64,000 bases of DNA from Novosphingobium sp. RL4 (GTDB lineage: Bacteria > Pseudomonadota > Alphaproteobacteria > Sphingomonadales > Sphingomonadaceae): assembly GCF_035658495.1 (NCBI RefSeq), contig NZ_CP141944.1:3188001-3252000 (forward strand), read 5' to 3'. Each line of letters begins with the position of its first letter. Position 1 is the stretch's first letter. Shown here piece by piece: positions 52,922 through 62,320 of the stretch. Under the pieces are notes generated by a model. The model searched no databases. It saw only the letters and a list, made by a program, of their open reading frames with translations, and was not told where the DNA came from. Made by a program: the position numbers and the translations under genes.

Positions 52922-54253
52922 GTGATCGATCGCCGCACCATGCTGGCCGCCGCCGCCGCGGCAACCGCAGCCAGTATCACCGCACCCGCCTTTTCACGCG
53001 GGGCACGACCGGTCGATCCGAAGTTCCCGCAGGGCTTCCTCTGGGGCACGGCCACGGCGGCGTATCAGGTGGAGGGAAACAACCTCAACAGCGACGTCTG
53101 GGCGATGGAACATGCCCGTCCCACGGTCTACACCGAACCTTCGGGAGACGCGGCCAACAGCTTCGCGCTCTGGCCGGTGGACCTCGATCTTGTGAAAGGC
53201 ATGGGTCTCAATACCTACCGCTTTAGCCTTGAATGGGCCCGCATCGAACCGGCGAAGGGCGAATTCTCCATCGCCATGCTCGATCACTACAAGGCCATAA
53301 TCGAAGGCTGTCATGCGCGCGGCCTCACGCCCATGGTCACCTTCAACCACTTTACCACGCCCATCTGGTTCGCGGCGCAGGGCGGTTGGTCCAACGCGGA
53401 AGCGCCCTTGCTGTTTGCCCGCTACTGCGAGCGCGCCGCGCGCCATCTTGCCGCGATCATCGGCTATGCCACGACCCTCAACGAACCGAACCTGTCGGGC
53501 CTCCTCGACGTGGTGCTGCCCGGAGACATCGGCCCGCGCCTGCTGGGGGCGGACAAGGCCATGCAGGAAGCCGCGGCACGGGAACATGCCGTCGCCCGGT
53601 TCCTGCCCGGAAACCCTCTCTACGTCGCCGATCCGCAAGTGGTGCAGGCCAACCTGATTGCCGGACACAAGGCCGGACGAGAAGCGATCAAGGGGGTGCG
53701 CCCCGACCTGCCCGTAGGCGTCAGCCTCGCCGTCATCGACGATCAGGCAGCAGGCAGGAACAGCCTTCGCGACGCCATGCGCGCGAAGCTCTACCGACCC
53801 TGGCTGGAAGCTGCCCGGGGCAACGACTTCGTCGGCGTGCAGAATTACGAGCGCACCGTCTGGACCGACAAGGGCAGGCTTCCCGCGCCGGAAGGCGCCG
53901 AAACCAACGATGCCGGATCGGAAGTATACCCTGCCTCGCTCGCCGGCGCGGTACGCTATGCCCATGCGGTGAGCGGGGTTCCCGTGGTCGTCACCGAGCA
54001 CGGCATCAACTCCGCGGACGACACCAAGCGAGCCCGCCTGATCCCGGCGGCGCTGGCCGAACTCAAGCGGGCAATGGAAGACGGCGTGCCCGTTCTGGGC
54101 TACATGCACTGGTCGCTCGTCGACAATTTCGAGTGGGTCTTCGGCTACAAGCCCCAGTTCGGATTGCACACGCTGGACCGCACCACGTTCAAGCGCACCG
54201 CCAAGCCCAGTGCCGCCGTGCTGGGCGCGATCGCCCGCCGCAACGCGCTCTGA
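52922..54253 (+). CDS. Exported GH1-family beta-glycosidase
   Basis: 443 aa. MIDRRTMLAAAAAATAASITAPAFS is a Tat-like/Sec signal, so the enzyme is probably periplasmic. GH1 TIM-barrel features: FLWGTATAAYQVEG, YRFSLEWARIEP, acid/base Glu188 in TLNEPN, nucleophile Glu359 in VVTEHGIN (usual ITENG), and LGYMHWSLVDNFEWVFGY. It likely splits beta-glucosides. GTG start after GAGGGAG. Confidence 0.9.
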   Translation: MIDRRTMLAAAAAATAASITAPAFSRGARPVDPKFPQGFLWGTATAAYQVEGNNLNSDVWAMEHARPTVYTEPSGDAANSFALWPVDLDLVKGMGLNTYRFSLEWARIEPAKGEFSIAMLDHYKAIIEGCHARGLTPMVTFNHFTTPIWFAAQGGWSNAEAPLLFARYCERAARHLAAIIGYATTLNEPNLSGLLDVVLPGDIGPRLLGADKAMQEAAAREHAVARFLPGNPLYVADPQVVQANLIAGHKAGREAIKGVRPDLPVGVSLAVIDDQAAGRNSLRDAMRAKLYRPWLEAARGNDFVGVQNYERTVWTDKGRLPAPEGAETNDAGSEVYPASLAGAVRYAHAVSGVPVVVTEHGINSADDTKRARLIPAALAELKRAMEDGVPVLGYMHWSLVDNFEWVFGYKPQFGLHTLDRTTFKRTAKPSAAVLGAIARRNAL

Positions 54254-54277
54254 TCGGCAGAACGCCGAATGCGGCGG

Positions 54278-55204
54278 TCAATGCGCCGGCGCTGCAGGTG
54301 GAGACGCCCCTTCGATCATGAACCACGGCGTCTGCCCCTGCTCATAGGGCGGCGCCGGATAGAGCCAGCGAAGCGCTTCCTCGGCAGCATGGTGATAGAC
54401 CGTGGCGTGAGACGCGCTCTTGCTGAAATCGGCATAGCGCACCGTGATTCGCGCGGGCGGCTGCTTGCCGAGATAGGCGCGCATGCGGTCGATACCATCC
54501 TGCATCGTTCCGCCCTCGTCCCCCACCGCAAGGTAAAGGCGCTCGCCGGACATACCCTGCCCTGCCGCGGTCCGATCGAGATCGCGCAGCGGACGGCGAT
54601 CGTCCCACCACAGGCTGGGGCTGACCGCCACATAGTCGCCGAAAAGCGTGGGATCGTTCAGGAGCGTGTCCACCACGAACAGGCCCGCAAGGGACTCTCC
54701 CATCAGGGCGCGCCGATCTCCACTGCGAAAGCGCGCCTCCACGAAGGGGATGACCTCATCCCGCAGGAACCGGCGGAAGCGGTCGGCTCCGCCGCTTTCG
54801 GGAAAGGCCGAGAGATATCGGGGATCGGTGGGACGCGAAGTCAGTTCGGCACGCCGGTCCTTCGTCTGCACGCCGACGACGATCATCGGCCCATAAGTCC
54901 AGCTCAGCGAGGCCAGACTGCCAAGCCCTGCGATATGCACGAAATCCTGATCCAGCCCGCCATCCAGCAGATAGACCACCGGATAACGGTCAGCCGACTT
55001 GTCATAGCCCGTCGGCAACCAGACGTTCACTTCGCGCGTGTCGCCAAGAACGGCGGATCGCAGCTCATAGCGCGTGCCGAGTTCGATAGGTTGACCCGAA
55101 ATCTCCCGCGGCGCCGCATCCTTCGCGCTTGCGATTTGCGGGGCCAGAACGAGCCCTGCGGCGAAAAGCCCCGGGATGACAAGCGAAGTGGCGATGATCT
55201 TCAT
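54278..55204 (-). CDS. Exported alpha/beta-hydrolase (putative esterase, Fes/IroE-like)
   Basis: 308 aa with a signal peptide (MKIIATSLVIPGLFAAGLVLAPQIASA). Esterase family D features: YPVVYLLDGG, nucleophile Ser in LMGESLAGLF, WWDDRRPL and a late His in SHATVYHHAAEEAL. It may hydrolyse siderophore or carbohydrate esters in the periplasm. Start at ATG 55204; a GTG lies two codons upstream. Convergent with the GH1 gene, 24 bp apart. Confidence 0.8.
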   Translation of the reverse strand: MKIIATSLVIPGLFAAGLVLAPQIASAKDAAPREISGQPIELGTRYELRSAVLGDTREVNVWLPTGYDKSADRYPVVYLLDGGLDQDFVHIAGLGSLASLSWTYGPMIVVGVQTKDRRAELTSRPTDPRYLSAFPESGGADRFRRFLRDEVIPFVEARFRSGDRRALMGESLAGLFVVDTLLNDPTLFGDYVAVSPSLWWDDRRPLRDLDRTAAGQGMSGERLYLAVGDEGGTMQDGIDRMRAYLGKQPPARITVRYADFSKSASHATVYHHAAEEALRWLYPAPPYEQGQTPWFMIEGASPPAAPAH

Positions 55205-55260
55205 CGCCACGGTCTAGCGAGAGCCGCCTGCCCTGCCAATATGCGCCTGAAGAGTAACGA

Positions 55261-55292
55261 ATAAAAGCGAGCGACGCCGCTGCGTCGCTCGC
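55261..55292 (-). terminator. Rho-independent terminator of obgE
   Basis: Perfect 10-bp stem GCGAGCGACG/CGTCGCTCGC, loop of 6; on the minus strand TTTTAT follows. 10 bp past the obgE stop. Confidence 0.88.
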
Positions 55293-55302
55293 CCGGATTG
55301 GG

Positions 55303-56358
55303 TCAGATCGGGGACCAGGGCTTGTCGTCGGCTTCCTCGCGCTCGCCTTCCGGACGCTCGGTCACGGTGGCGGCGGGGAGATAGTCGATCACCGCATCGA
55401 GCAGCTTCGACATGCCCTTGCCCGTCGCGCCCGAAATCGGGAAGACCTCGTCGGCTCCGGCCTTGAGCAGCTCGCGGGCATAGTCCGCCGCCAGCGCGTC
55501 ATCGACGAGATCAATCTTGTTGAGCGCCACGAGACGCGGCTTGTCTTCAAGGCCTTCGCCGTAAGCCTCGAGCTCTTCCTCGACGATCCGCATCGCTTCG
55601 ACCGGGTCGGTGCTGGAGATGTCGATAAGGTGGACCAGCACGCGGCAACGCTCGATATGGCCCAGGAAACGGTCGCCAATGCCGGCACCGTCCGCCGCGC
55701 CGGCGATCAGGCCGGGGATGTCGGCCAGCACGAACTCACGGTTCTTGTGCGTGACGACGCCGAGCTGCGGCCGCAGCGTGGTGAAGGCATAATCGCCCAC
55801 CTTGGCCTTGGTGTTCGAAAGCTTGTTGATGAAAGTCGATTTGCCAGCGTTGGGCATGCCCACCAGACCGACGTCCGCCAGCAGCTTGAGACGCAGCCAG
55901 ACCCACAGCTCCTGCGGCGGGATGCCCGGCTGGTGCTGGCGCGGCGCGCGGTTGGTGCTGGTCTTGTAGCTGGCGTTGCCACGACCGCCCATGCCGCCTT
56001 CGAGCAGGACCACGCGCTGGCCCGCCTCGGTAAGGTCGGCCAGAACCGTCTCGCGGTCGTCGTCATCGATGAGCTGGGTGCCGACCGGGACCTTGACGAC
56101 AAGGTCCTTGCCAGCCGCGCCGTTGCGGTTCTTGCCCATGCCGTGGCCGCCGCGCGGGGCCTTGAAATGCTGGGTATAGCGGAAGTCGATCAGGGTGTTG
56201 AGACCAGCGACGGCCTCGAAGATCACGTCTCCGCCCTTGCCGCCGTTACCGCCGTCAGGGCCGCCATATTCCACGTACTTCTCACGCCGGAAGGAAACGG
56301 CACCCGGTCCGCCGCCGCCCGAACGGATGTAGATCTTGGCCTGGTCGAGAAAATGCAT
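55303..56358 (-). CDS. obgE: GTPase Obg/CgtA
   Basis: 351 aa ribosome-associated GTPase. The glycine-rich Obg fold is at ~1-158 (MHFLDQAKIYIRSGGGGPGAVSFRREKY, GGNGGKGGDVIF). The G domain follows with G1 GMPNAGKSTF, G3 DIPGLIAGAADGAG, G4 NKIDLVDD and G5 SGATGKG. The frame is open upstream, but MHFLDQAKIY is the family N-terminus and GGAAAAAAG precedes it. Confidence 0.94.
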   Translation of the reverse strand: MHFLDQAKIYIRSGGGGPGAVSFRREKYVEYGGPDGGNGGKGGDVIFEAVAGLNTLIDFRYTQHFKAPRGGHGMGKNRNGAAGKDLVVKVPVGTQLIDDDDRETVLADLTEAGQRVVLLEGGMGGRGNASYKTSTNRAPRQHQPGIPPQELWVWLRLKLLADVGLVGMPNAGKSTFINKLSNTKAKVGDYAFTTLRPQLGVVTHKNREFVLADIPGLIAGAADGAGIGDRFLGHIERCRVLVHLIDISSTDPVEAMRIVEEELEAYGEGLEDKPRLVALNKIDLVDDALAADYARELLKAGADEVFPISGATGKGMSKLLDAVIDYLPAATVTERPEGEREEADDKPWSPI

Positions 56359-56475
56359 GGGTCTTTTTTCCGGCAATCCTGAGAGCTGAAGTGGGCTGGC
56401 GGAGGCTCCGCCGGGGCGGCACCGGCTCTCTTCCAGTGCCTGGCGATGCTGGCTGAACCCGCAACGCAGATAAAC

Positions 56476-56504
56476 AAAAAACCCGGCCATGTCTCGGGCC
56501 GGGT
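56476..56504 (-). terminator. Rho-independent terminator downstream of tRNA-Ala
   Basis: On the minus strand ACCCGGCC/GGCCGGGT with an 8-nt loop, followed by a T-run. It lies about 40 bp after the tRNA end. Confidence 0.88.
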
Positions 56505-56545
56505 GATGCCCGGCACCGAGCCGGACACGCATCAATCTAGAATAC

Positions 56546-56621
<76 letters not shown>

Positions 56622-56764
56622 GTTCCAGTATCTTCGCAAAACGTCCAGCGTTCAGCGAGGCGCTCCCATAGCGAAGTGCTCTTTCGCTTGAAAGAGCAAA
56701 AATGCCGCAGAACCAATTTTGCAGGACAGGAGCGCCTGCCCCTGCCCTGCCTGTGCCTTGAGCT

Positions 56765-57508
56765 TTACTGGGCGAAGGCCTGCGCCGCGACCTTGGGCTG
56801 CGTGCCCGCCGCCGCCACGGGAGCGGCAGCCCCCGAAGTGGCCGATGCGGCGCCGTAGCGCGACTCCCAGGCCGCGAGATCGGCGCGATACTGGTCGTAG
56901 CTGTTGAAGAACTCCTTGAACGGAGCCTCCGCCTTGGCAAGGCCGCTGACGGCGAAACCGTCAAGCTGGCCCGCCGGAACTGCCTGCAGGTCAACCGCAA
57001 GCCCCATCGCCGCGTTGCACAGGGCGGGAACGACCGGCGGCAATGCGAAATAGTTATAGACCTGCGTCTGATAGGCTTCACGCTCCCGCACGGATTTCGC
57101 GCCGAACCGGGTGCGGAACTCCTTGTCGAGTGCCTTGTTCGTGGCCGTCAGCGACTTGGCATGCTTCTTCAGGAAGTCCTTGTAGCCTGCAAGAATCGGC
57201 TCGTACTGCGGGCCAAGGCAGTTCAATGCCGCAACATTGTAGGCCGAACGGAGATTCCACAACGCCTGCGCCTGCGACACGCCGCTGTTCACGGTATGGC
57301 GCGAACCATCCACGGCAAGGGCGGGAACCGTCATGTTGGGCGCCGCACCAAGCGGCGGCATCGGGCGCGGCGGGATCACGATAACGGGCGGCGGCGGCGG
57401 CGGGGCCACGGCAACCTCTTTCGGGCCGCAGCTGGAAAGCACCGCAACGAGCGAAACCGCCATCAGCGGGAGGCCGCGCAGAAGGCCTCGTTTCTTCAGG
57501 TTAACCAC
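56765..57508 (-). CDS. Lipoprotein of unknown function
   Basis: 247 aa from the GTG at 57508, which has GGAG 8 nt upstream; longer in-frame starts exist. The N-terminus [24 protein letters not shown] is a lipoprotein signal, then a proline run ([15 protein letters not shown]). The body ([32 protein letters not shown]) is helical and the C-terminal ~30 residues are Ala/Gly-rich. I do not recognise the domain. Confidence 0.75.
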   Translation of the reverse strand: MVNLKKRGLLRGLPLMAVSLVAVLSSCGPKEVAVAPPPPPPVIVIPPRPMPPLGAAPNMTVPALAVDGSRHTVNSGVSQAQALWNLRSAYNVAALNCLGPQYEPILAGYKDFLKKHAKSLTATNKALDKEFRTRFGAKSVREREAYQTQVYNYFALPPVVPALCNAAMGLAVDLQAVPAGQLDGFAVSGLAKAEAPFKEFFNSYDQYRADLAAWESRYGAASATSGAAAPVAAAGTQPKVAAQAFAQ

Positions 57509-57560
57509 CCCGGACACTCCATTTCTCAGAGCGCCATTACTAACTCTTCTTGACTCCAAA

Positions 57561-57598
57561 GAAAATGCCCGGCGCGACGAATCGCACCGGGCATTTTC
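57561..57598. terminator. Terminator of the Bax-inhibitor-1 homologue gene
   Basis: Perfect 12-bp stem GAAAATGCCCGG/CCGGGCATTTTC with a 14-nt loop; A and T runs on the two arms. 26 bp beyond the stop codon. Confidence 0.8.
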
Positions 57599-57623
57599 GA
57601 TTTACCTGTCAAAAAGCCGTGGA

Positions 57624-58364
57624 TTAACGGCGATCGCCCAGGAAGGTCAGCAGGAACTGGAACATGTTGATGAAGTCCAGATAGAGGCTGAGCGCGCCCA
57701 GAATCACGGCCTTTCCGACGAAGTCGGTGCCGCGAAGCTGGTAGTACTGGTTCTTGAGCATCTGCGTATCATAGGCGGTGAGGCCTGCGAAAATCAGCAC
57801 GCCGAGCACCGAAATCGCCAGTGCCAGGACGCTTGAACCCACGAAGATGTTCACCAGCATGGCCACCAGAATGCCGACGAGGCCCATGATAAGGAACGTG
57901 CCGAAGCCCGACAGGTCCTTCTTGGTGGTGTAACCATACAGGCTGAGGCCAGCGAATGCCGCCGCCGTCGCGAAGAAAGTCGTCGCGATCGAGGTGGACG
58001 TGAAGACCAGGAAAATCGTCGACAGCGAGAGACCCATGACGACGCAGAAGCCCCAGTAGAGCATCTGGAGAGTCGAGGTCTTCATGCGGTTAACGCCGAA
58101 GTTCATCGCCATCACGAAACCGAGCGGGGCCAACATGATCACCCAGCGCAGCGGCGTCGTCAGCACCTGCATCGCCATTCCGGAGGAGGCGAATAGCAGC
58201 GCCACGATGCCCGAGAGCAGCACGCCCGAGGCCATGTAGTTGTAGATGGACAGCATGTGCCGACGCAGGCCAGCGTCGTAAGCGGCCTGACCGGCAGTAC
58301 GTCCATCGAGGCTCGGAGACGCACCGAAGCCCGTGCGGGGCTGGGGGTCGTTCCAATTCGCCAT
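57624..58364 (-). CDS. Bax inhibitor-1/YccA-family membrane protein
   Basis: 246 aa with seven hydrophobic helices. The conserved end IFAGLTAYDTQMLKNQYYQLRG and ALSLYLDFINMFQFLLTFLGDRR identify the BI-1 (UPF0005) family, likely a pH-sensitive cation leak or modulator of membrane proteolysis. The ATG at 58364 follows AAGGGAG; the longer upstream frame is not needed. Confidence 0.92.
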   Translation of the reverse strand: MANWNDPQPRTGFGASPSLDGRTAGQAAYDAGLRRHMLSIYNYMASGVLLSGIVALLFASSGMAMQVLTTPLRWVIMLAPLGFVMAMNFGVNRMKTSTLQMLYWGFCVVMGLSLSTIFLVFTSTSIATTFFATAAAFAGLSLYGYTTKKDLSGFGTFLIMGLVGILVAMLVNIFVGSSVLALAISVLGVLIFAGLTAYDTQMLKNQYYQLRGTDFVGKAVILGALSLYLDFINMFQFLLTFLGDRR

Positions 58365-58527
58365 TTCAAACTCCCTTTCACGGGCTCCTGCGAAATGCGG
58401 AACCCGTACGCTCCTGAATATCGGCTCCGGCGCAGGGGATTTCAAGAAAAACCGGCCAAAGGGATTTGTGTCAAAATGTAAAGATCGCCTCCGGATCGGA
58501 GTAATGCTGCCGATCCGGTGCGAAATA

Positions 58528-59334
58528 TCAGGACTTGCGGGCTTCCGCCGCCATCTCGGCATTGCGATCCCGCGAAGCTTCCATCGCCGCGGCGACGACC
58601 TTCGCCAATGCCCCGCCCTCGTCCAGCACGTTCATGCCCGCACGGGTCGAACCGCCCGGGCTCGCGACCTTGTCAGCCAGTTCGCCGGGCGAGAACGGCG
58701 AGGCCGCGGCAAGCTGCGCCGCGCCTTCCACCATGGCCACGGCGAGCCGGCGCGACTGTCCCTCCTCAAGCCCGAGCGCAACCGCGCCGGCCGCCAGGGA
58801 ATCGATGAAACGATAGACGAAAGCCGGGCCGCAGCCTGCCAGCGCGGTCACGGAATCGAACAGTTCCTCGCCGGCAAGCCATTCCGGCGTGCCCAGCTTC
58901 TCCATCATCGCCGTCACCGCTGCCCGCCCCATCTCGTCAAGACCACGCGAATCCAGCGCAATGGGTGACTTGCCGATCGCCGCCGCCAGGTTCGGCATGA
59001 TCCGCACGATGGCGCCCGCATCGGGGAAGCGTGCCGCAAGACTGTCGAATTCCACACCGGCCAGGATCGAGAACAGCACTGTCCCCTTGCCCACCAGCGG
59101 CGCTATGGCCGGAGCGGCACCGTCCAGCCCTTGCGGCTTGATCCCGAGCATGACCGCATCGAAACGGGCATCGGGCAGTTCCTTGAGCAAGGTCACGCCT
59201 GCGGGAACTTCCGCACGGTGCGGGTCCACGACGGTGAAGCGGGAGGCCGGAATTCCGCCCGCCAGCCAGCCTTCCAGCATGGCACCGGCCATATTGCCGC
59301 AGCCGACGAGAAGGATGTTCTGAAAGCGGTCCAT
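58528..59334 (-). CDS. proC: Pyrroline-5-carboxylate reductase
   Basis: Last step of proline synthesis; 268 aa. The N-terminal NAD(P) motif is ILLVGCGNMAGAMLEGWLAGG; the C-terminal signature is EKVASPGGSTRAGMNVLDEGG-like (here DKVASPGGSTRAGMNVL). FDSVTALAGCGPAFVYRFIDSL is the substrate region. It follows the YbjN-like gene on the same strand after 142 bp. Confidence 0.94.
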   Translation of the reverse strand: MDRFQNILLVGCGNMAGAMLEGWLAGGIPASRFTVVDPHRAEVPAGVTLLKELPDARFDAVMLGIKPQGLDGAAPAIAPLVGKGTVLFSILAGVEFDSLAARFPDAGAIVRIMPNLAAAIGKSPIALDSRGLDEMGRAAVTAMMEKLGTPEWLAGEELFDSVTALAGCGPAFVYRFIDSLAAGAVALGLEEGQSRRLAVAMVEGAAQLAAASPFSPGELADKVASPGGSTRAGMNVLDEGGALAKVVAAAMEASRDRNAEMAAEARKS

Positions 59335-59476
59335 GTCATTCCCCTAGCACGAGAAGACGCCTTGCGAGGCGCCTTGATTGCCCGCGCTTAAGGCAGCGCA
59401 TAACCGGTGCCAAGGGCCAATGGCCATCATCGGGGCCGGGCCACGCCCTCAGGCACAGTTCCAGCCTTGGCCGGGT

Positions 59477-59995
59477 TCAGGCTTCGCCGGCCGCGTCGAT
59501 CATTGCAGCGGTCAGCGCCTCGGCAGGGGTCTTGTCACCCCAGAGGATGAACTGGAACACCGGATAGAAACGATCACATTCCTCGATCGCGGCTTCCACC
59601 ACCGTTTGCGCCTGACCCGGGCCGAGAAGCCCGTCTTCACCCAGCATCAGGCCGTGGCGATAAAGCACGACGCCGCTGCTCGACCAGGTATCGAAGTGGC
59701 CGACCCAGATCTGCTCGTTGATGAGCGCCAGAGCCTCGAACATCGCCTGCCGCTTTGCATCGGCGATGCGCACGTCAGGCAGGCACAGGAGCTGCAGGAC
59801 GCGATCTTCGGCGCGCCAGATCGCCTGGACCTGATAGGTCGCCCAGGCGCCCTTCACTTCTGCGGAAATCTCGTCTTCGCCCGAATATTCAAAGGGCCAG
59901 TCACGCGCTTCGAAGAGCGACGCGAGCATCTCGATCGGTGCGGACTCGTCCTCCCGGCCGATGTCGTCCTGTACCGTTCTCATGATTTCCGACAT
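59477..59995 (-). CDS. YbjN-domain protein
   Basis: 172 aa, no signal peptide. DWPFEYSGEDEISAEVKGAWATYQVQAIWRAEDRVLQLLCLPDV and NEQIWVGHFDTWSSSGVVLYRHGLML match the YbjN (type III secretion chaperone-like) domain. The ATG at 59995 follows GGAGGG. Function unknown; YbjN proteins act as chaperone-like stress regulators in other bacteria. Confidence 0.82.
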   Translation of the reverse strand: MSEIMRTVQDDIGREDESAPIEMLASLFEARDWPFEYSGEDEISAEVKGAWATYQVQAIWRAEDRVLQLLCLPDVRIADAKRQAMFEALALINEQIWVGHFDTWSSSGVVLYRHGLMLGEDGLLGPGQAQTVVEAAIEECDRFYPVFQFILWGDKTPAEALTAAMIDAAGEA

Positions 59996-60190
59996 TTGCC
60001 CTCCGGGAAGCGTGAAGGCATGGATGCTTTGCATGGGGGGGCAAGCACAATCCGCGACCCGCGATCGCCTGAGCAAAACTGCACTAGCCTGTTCACAGGG
60101 TGTGGATAAGACTAACCGCTCCTTAATTCGGACAGGTTGCCGACCACGGAATTGACCGAGAGATTCTCCGAAGAGCGCTTTACGTAAACG

Positions 60191-62158
60191 TTACTTGACC
60201 GAAAGAGCGTCCACCACCTGCCCCGCAGGGCTGGTCCAGGGCAGCGCATCGCTGAAGCCCTGCTTCTTGGCTTCGGCGATGAAAGTGCCGGCGGCCTTCT
60301 GAGTCTCGAACGGGCCGACGAGAATGCGGTTCGTTCGCCCCATATCGCTGATGTAGGGCTGCCGCCCCTTGAGCAGTGCTGGCGCCTGCTTGAGCGATCG
60401 CCGCCAGTCGAACGCGATCGCATCCTTGTCCCGGCCTACGCCGACCTGCACCCAGATGCGGCTCGGATGCGCGGGCGGAAGCGGCTTCTTGGGCTTGGAG
60501 GGCTCTGCCTTCGCAGCCTTGGCGCTCGATTTCGCGTCTGCTTTGGCCGTTTTCGGATCAAGCTTGGGATCGACCTTGGCGGCCGCCTTCGGATCCGTCT
60601 TGGTGGCAGGCTTGTCCGCGGCTTTCGAATCCGGTTCCGGCTTGGGAAGTTCGATGCGCGGAGGCGCCGGACGGGCCGGTTCGATCTGCCGAATATCGAC
60701 CGCACCGGAAGTGGGGACGATCTGCATCGTCGGCTTTCCGAGATCGGCGAAGATCTGTTCGAGCGAAAGCTGCTGGGCACTGGGCACCGGCGGCGCTTCG
60801 GGTGTGGCCGGCCTGACAGCCGGAGACGACGCGGCAGGCGGCACCGCGGTCTGCTGGCCGGGCACGCGGGCAAGGTCGAAACCGGGCGAGGCCGCTGCCA
60901 CTTGAGCCGCGGCGGGCCTCGTCGTTTCCGGCACAGACGGGGACGCCGCGGCAAGCGGTGCAGCAGGCGCAGGTTGCGACGAAACGGATCCGGGAGCCTT
61001 GGACGCGGATGTTGCCGCGAGCGCTGCGGGCACCTCCGTCTTCGGTCTGACGGGCGGCAATTCGCCTGCCGCAGTTTCGTTACGCTCGATGGTCGGCTTG
61101 GGTTCGGGCGGCGCAACGCGGACCTGCTCCCGGGAAGAATTGGCAGGCACCGGGACATGAGCGGAGCCCGCGCGGGACACGGCCGCGCGGTTACTGTCGG
61201 CAACGGCAACGGAAGTCGTCCGTGCCGTACCGCTTGCCGTCCGCGTGGTACGCGGCGATTTGGATGAAGCCTTCCCGCCGCCCAGCGCCTCTCCGCGCGG
61301 GACAAGGTTGGCGTCGGCTGTCGCCACGCGTGTGGTCGGCGCATAGGCAGCGATGCGGGCATCGTCCCGGCCGATTTCCGAAGCGCGGGGGAACTTGCCC
61401 AGATTGGCAGCAGCCGCCTGCTGCGCCGGGGTCAAGCGCGGCATGTACCGCAAGTACGGCGCAATGTTCTGGGCGAGTTGCGGCGGCAGGATCGTATCCG
61501 AAACTTCCACTGCCTGCTTGGTGTCACCGGCAATCGCCAGAGCAAAGGCACGGGTGCGCCAGCCCGGCTTGTCCTGCTTGCGCAGGAGCGGCATGATCGT
61601 CGCTTCGGAGGTTTTGGCGTCACCCGCGATGGCCTGGCTTATCGCCAGCCGCATGCGAACCTCGTCATCGGCGGCCGTGCCCAGCACCATCGCATAATAG
61701 CGCTGCGCCGTCGCATTGTCGCCGACGAGATCATAAGCGAGGCCGCGATCGGCAGCGATAAGCGCTGGCGTGGCCCCTGCCCGCTCGGCTTCGGCGAACA
61801 GCGGCAGCGCGGCAACCGGATCGCCGCTCTGCGCAAGAGAAGCGGCAAGCCCGGCCTTCACCCGCCCATTGCCCGGAGAGATTTCATCCGCACGACGATA
61901 GAAGCCGATGGCCGCATCGAAATCGCCCAACTTCCTCGCGGAATCGCCGGCTTCGAGCAAGGCTGCGGTATCGCGGGGGTTACGCCCCAGCCTGGCCAGC
62001 GCGCCGTTGAGCGCTTTCTGATCTGCGCTGGGAAGCGCCTGCACCACGGGTCGCGAGACGACAGGAGCCTGCGCCTGTAGCGTCATCGGGAAAGCCAGCG
62101 CAACACAGGCTGCCGTGCCGGCCAACCACTTGCTCGATACCCTCTGGCGCAGACGCAA
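60191..62158 (-). CDS. TPR- and SPOR-domain cell-envelope protein
   Basis: 655 aa from a TTG start at 62158. It begins with a signal peptide (KWLAGTAACVALAFPMTLQAQA). TPR-like repeats span ~45-230 (ALLEAGDSARKLGDFDAAIGFYRRADEISPGN). A long low-complexity Pro/Ala/Lys linker follows (repeated KADPKxxAK units), and a SPOR domain ends the protein (RIWVQVGVGRDKDAIAFDW, NRILVGPFETQKAAGTFIAEAKKQGF). SPOR domains bind denuded septal peptidoglycan, so a role at the division site next to ftsZ is sensible. Confidence 0.85.
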   Translation of the reverse strand: MRLRQRVSSKWLAGTAACVALAFPMTLQAQAPVVSRPVVQALPSADQKALNGALARLGRNPRDTAALLEAGDSARKLGDFDAAIGFYRRADEISPGNGRVKAGLAASLAQSGDPVAALPLFAEAERAGATPALIAADRGLAYDLVGDNATAQRYYAMVLGTAADDEVRMRLAISQAIAGDAKTSEATIMPLLRKQDKPGWRTRAFALAIAGDTKQAVEVSDTILPPQLAQNIAPYLRYMPRLTPAQQAAAANLGKFPRASEIGRDDARIAAYAPTTRVATADANLVPRGEALGGGKASSKSPRTTRTASGTARTTSVAVADSNRAAVSRAGSAHVPVPANSSREQVRVAPPEPKPTIERNETAAGELPPVRPKTEVPAALAATSASKAPGSVSSQPAPAAPLAAASPSVPETTRPAAAQVAAASPGFDLARVPGQQTAVPPAASSPAVRPATPEAPPVPSAQQLSLEQIFADLGKPTMQIVPTSGAVDIRQIEPARPAPPRIELPKPEPDSKAADKPATKTDPKAAAKVDPKLDPKTAKADAKSSAKAAKAEPSKPKKPLPPAHPSRIWVQVGVGRDKDAIAFDWRRSLKQAPALLKGRQPYISDMGRTNRILVGPFETQKAAGTFIAEAKKQGFSDALPWTSPAGQVVDALSVK

Positions 62159-62186
62159 GACCCGGGAAACCTCTCAAAAACGCGCA

Positions 62187-62244
62187 AGGCCCGGCTGGTG
62201 GCGGGCCTGAACCTGTAACTGAACGGGGCAGCCTATGCCGCCCC
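62187..62244. terminator. Two hairpins between ftsZ and the SPOR gene
   Basis: AGGCCCG/CGGGCCT (62187-62193 and 62202-62208) and a GGGGC...GCCCC stem (about 62225-62244) follow the ftsZ stop on the minus strand. Neither has a long T-run, so termination may be partial. Confidence 0.45.
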
Positions 62245-62320
62245 TTTCCTGAACCCGAAGAGAATAAGCGGAAAACGGCGGTTCGGACCGGCATGACACC
62301 AGGCCGAACCGCTATATCGC

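Noticed and set aside
51671..55302. Genomic island inserted between obgE and proB
   Set aside because: The DMT, GH1 and esterase genes do separate two genes often found close together, but base composition looks like the surroundings and no mobile-element signature or repeat flanks them.
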